A stretch of 64,000 bases of DNA. Source: Alicyclobacillus_A sp963788285 (GTDB taxonomy: Bacteria > Bacillota > Bacilli > Alicyclobacillales > Alicyclobacillaceae). The notes below the pieces were generated by a model. The model searched no databases. It had not been told where the DNA came from and saw nothing but the letters and a program-made list of their open reading frames with translations. Location: assembly GCA_963788285.1 (NCBI GenBank), contig CAWBGB010000009.1, forward strand, positions 22,821-86,820. The letters run 5' to 3'. The first letter of the stretch is position 1; the number at the start of each line of letters is the position of its first letter. Both the position numbers and the translations under genes were made by a program. Below, piece after piece: positions 61,635 to 64,000 of the stretch.

Positions 61635-63698
61635 TCACTCCGGTGCCCTCGTCTTTCGGAACCAAACAGTGGTACCTGTCGTGCGTTTCAGGTGCTCCTG
61701 AAACCAGTTTAGGATGTGCTCGAGTCGAATGACCCGGTGCCAAGGAGCGCCTGAACGCGATAGCTCGTGCGTCTCGGTACGAAAGCGGACAAAGCGGACG
61801 TTGCACCCTAGAAACTTTAGTGCAGTGTAAAATTGTTCACCCTGCTCAATTGGAGTTCGGAAATCAAGATCACTGTGGATCACCAGCAGTGGGGTGTGAA
61901 CATTCGCCACATAGCTTATCGGTGATTGTTTCATATACTCTTCTCGCAGCACCCAAGGTGGACCACCATAATCATCGGCACTTAAAAAACCGCCGTCTGA
62001 GGTGCCAAAAAAACTGTACAAATTACTGATGCTCCGCATGGAAACTGCTGCCTTAAAACGTTCCGTTTGAGTGATGATCCAGTTGGTCATGTAGCCACCA
62101 TAGCTCCCACCGGCAACCCCCAGACGCTTCCCATCCAGCCCCCCTTTCGCCAACGCTGAATCGACCGCTGCCATTAAGTCGGTATAGTCGTAGTGGCCCC
62201 AGTCACCCCGAATCGCGGCAGCGAACTCCTGTCCGTACCCAAAGCTCCCGCGCGGATTCGAGTAAATCACAGCAAATCCGTTTGAAGCCAGCAATTGAAA
62301 TTCAAAGAAAAAGGCATACCCGTACATCACTATCGGCCCTCCGTGGATTTGCAGCACGGCCGGTATTTTATCGAACCGCGGGCGGCCAGATGGGTACAGG
62401 ATCCAGCCTTCGGCTTCCGGACCATCCAATGATTGGAACGAGAAACGGATAGGTTCGGAAATCATGACACTGCCGAGCCAATCACGGTTCACTTCCGTGA
62501 TCCGACGTTCCCGGATTCCTGTCCCTATGACGTCTCCCACCCAGACATCACCAGGCAAGGTCGTCGTGGTGACAGCCATAGCCACTCGACGAGCATCTTC
62601 ACTGAAACTCAAGTTGTATATCACCCGGTTGCCGCGTGTCAGTTGAACTGCCTTTCCATCTGAAATGGACAAGCGCCAGAGATTCACCGAGCCTTGTGCA
62701 CTCGCGGAAGTATAGATACTTCGGCCATCGGGAGCCCAGACTGGGGCAACCACAGGTTCCTTATACCCCCGGATGTCTCGGATGGAATGGTTACCGACGG
62801 GGTGCGGAAAGTCAGCTGTGAGTTCGCGAGGCTCTTCTCCAGAGGCCGGAACCAGCCAAATCCCCGGAAAGGTGTAACGGCCGTGTCTTCGATGATGCCC
62901 GATGTAAGCGATGACGCGCCCGTCTGGAGACCAGCTAGGATGATCGGCGGGACCCTGGCTGCGAGTTAGACGACGAGGCTCACCCCCAGTAGATGGAACC
63001 ACCCAAATATCATTAACGAGAGTGAGTCCAATTCCATCGGGTATACTGTGACCAGCGAAAGCAATATACCGCCCATCCGGGGACCAGGCTGGCGACGCGT
63101 AGTCGTCATCACCAAATGTCAGTTGTTTCAATTTCTCTTTATCCGGACCCGTCACAGAGATGGTGAAAAGGTTCCAGTGTTTCTTTACCAAGAATCCAAA
63201 GTGATCTAACTTATACCATAACTTATCAATGACGATCACGTCTTCTGAAAACCGCTCCCTCGGCGTCCGTTCGCGTTCATCACCCTCGTCTGGGCCATCT
63301 GGTCCAACGTACGCGACGAACGCGATGGTTCGGCTATCCGGTGCCCAGACTGGGGTCCCTCCTATATTTCGGAGAGAGGTCAACGGTCGCGCTTCACCGC
63401 CCGCACTTGGCATGATCCAAAGCTGTGAACAGTCGTCGCGCATCGATATGAAAGCTAACCATTTCCCATCGGGCGACCAACGAGGCGCAAAATTGAATGC
63501 CGGCGCAGAGGTCAAGAGATGAGGTTTACCTGCAGATGACGTGCTGACGATCCAGATACGGCTCTGATACATATTGGTATCCCGATTCATGGTGGTTTCC
63601 ACATAGGCGATGCGTGTACCGTCCGGGGAGAGCTGTGGATCACTCACTACGCGCAGCTGAAAAAGGTCTTCTGAAGTTAGGCCCCTTCGCACCACCAT
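61635..63698 (-). CDS. S9 family peptidase (prolyl oligopeptidase / acylaminoacyl peptidase type)
   Basis: This 687-residue protein has an N-terminal beta-propeller with repeated WSPDG motifs (PRWSPDGKWLAF, PVWAPDSRTIAF, PAWSPDGRYIAF, PSWSPDGRVIAY) and a C-terminal alpha/beta hydrolase. The catalytic Ser is in GVAGGSYGGYMTNW, the Asp in VIHSDLDFRTPIEQGEQF and the His in TETHELSRSG. It cleaves short peptides in the cytoplasm; no signal peptide is seen. ATG 63698 has a G-rich ribosome site directly upstream; the longer frame to 63833 lacks one. Confidence 0.93.
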   Translation of the reverse strand: MVVRRGLTSEDLFQLRVVSDPQLSPDGTRIAYVETTMNRDTNMYQSRIWIVSTSSAGKPHLLTSAPAFNFAPRWSPDGKWLAFISMRDDCSQLWIMPSAGGEARPLTSLRNIGGTPVWAPDSRTIAFVAYVGPDGPDEGDERERTPRERFSEDVIVIDKLWYKLDHFGFLVKKHWNLFTISVTGPDKEKLKQLTFGDDDYASPAWSPDGRYIAFAGHSIPDGIGLTLVNDIWVVPSTGGEPRRLTRSQGPADHPSWSPDGRVIAYIGHHRRHGRYTFPGIWLVPASGEEPRELTADFPHPVGNHSIRDIRGYKEPVVAPVWAPDGRSIYTSASAQGSVNLWRLSISDGKAVQLTRGNRVIYNLSFSEDARRVAMAVTTTTLPGDVWVGDVIGTGIRERRITEVNRDWLGSVMISEPIRFSFQSLDGPEAEGWILYPSGRPRFDKIPAVLQIHGGPIVMYGYAFFFEFQLLASNGFAVIYSNPRGSFGYGQEFAAAIRGDWGHYDYTDLMAAVDSALAKGGLDGKRLGVAGGSYGGYMTNWIITQTERFKAAVSMRSISNLYSFFGTSDGGFLSADDYGGPPWVLREEYMKQSPISYVANVHTPLLVIHSDLDFRTPIEQGEQFYTALKFLGCNVRFVRFRTETHELSRSGAPWHRVIRLEHILNWFQEHLKRTTGTTVWFRKTRAPE

Positions 63699-63820
63699 CT
63701 GCCCCCCCTTACCCGAATTGATAAAGTCTACGTGTGTTTGTAACGGGATAGAAGGCCAGAAGGAAAATGGAACATTGAGGATACATGATGCGGAAAATTT
63801 GAGGCAATGATGATATCGTA

Positions 63821-64000
63821 ATGCTACTTTCACGTAATTATTTTAATTTTGAAAATAAAACCATGCTGGATTTTGGCTCGGGCACCGGATGTAACTGCTC
63901 TTTGGTCTCATCCGACAGATATCTTGGTTTAGATATCGATGAAAGACGGATAAAATTTGCCGCGCGTTTGTATCCTGGCTACCGCTTTGGCTGCTTACAG
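63821..64000 (+). CDS. SAM-dependent methyltransferase (5' part)
   Basis: The frame opens at ATG 63821, divergent from the S9 peptidase, and runs off the window end. MLDFGSGTGCNCSLV is motif I of class I methyltransferases, and LGLDIDERRIKFAARLYPG is the following acidic motif. The substrate is unknown. The ribosome site is weak. Confidence 0.75.
   Translation, partial: MLLSRNYFNFENKTMLDFGSGTGCNCSLVSSDRYLGLDIDERRIKFAARLYPGYRFGCLQ

Overview
The window looks like a chromosomal segment of a spore-forming, low-to-mid GC Firmicute of the Alicyclobacillus type. This is inference from gene content: HPr kinase with a Ser46-bearing HPr, a GlcT-type antiterminator, GerAB, SpoVR, CotD and YjcZ remnants or genes, a PhoP-PhoR pair and strong AGGAGG-type ribosome binding sites. 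No rRNA, tRNA or CRISPR array was recognised.

Layout. 1-3651: 3' end of a long-chain acyl-CoA synthetase fused to a membrane anchor and coiled coil, followed by four small membrane-anchored coiled-coil proteins in one tight operon. 3753-9580: CoA-binding protein, DUF420 membrane protein, gamma-glutamyltransferase, a decayed MFS transporter, an O-methyltransferase and an iron-type alcohol dehydrogenase. 9658-14576 (minus): glcT, then a GlcT-type RNA antiterminator overlapping a terminator, ptsH, ptsI, a decayed EIIA domain and nagA. 14870-17742: phoP-phoR and an HxlR regulator. 17957-23450: APC permease, L,D-transpeptidase, remnants of RDD and clpP genes, and the pit phosphate transporter operon preceded by a four-repeat Pho-box-like site. 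23811-28796: fused ktrB/ktrA remnant, queC, queE, queD, a UDG-like protein and hprK. 28902-35790: Fur-family regulator, the glyoxylate shunt pair aceB-aceA with a small zinc-ribbon gene in front, folA, thyA and a MoaD-MoaE fusion. 36123-43476 (minus): a B12 salvage and uptake island (cobS, cobU, btuD, btuC, btuF, cobO and a CobT-BluB fusion) with two cobalamin riboswitches, each followed by a terminator.

From about 43.8 kb onward the sequence becomes an accessory, decaying region. spoVR and yhbH are broken. An IS256-family element with an 8-bp target duplication splits an alpha/beta hydrolase. A phage-like tract carries a small zinc finger protein, tandem sRNA-like units, a DUF6504 gene and a DNA ligase fused by deletion to the tail of an SRAP protein. 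A second copy of the IS256 element is itself interrupted by an IS110-family element. The non-coding left end of that IS110 contains short matches to both the target site and the donor junction, as expected for a bridge RNA. Pieces of group II intron (5' end at 56.5-56.7 kb, 3' end at 61.1-61.6 kb) lie in opposite orientations, and another IS256-family element splits a cotD-like spore coat gene. The window ends with an S9 peptidase and the start of a methyltransferase.

Functional links: PhoPR and the Pho-box-like repeats suggest phosphate control of pit. HPr, enzyme I and HprK form the carbon-control core, with GlcT probably gating ptsHI. The two riboswitches make corrinoid import, adenosylation and lower-ligand synthesis respond to B12 together. 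The many frameshifted or truncated genes could be true decay, but some may be assembly errors; only read-level data can separate these.
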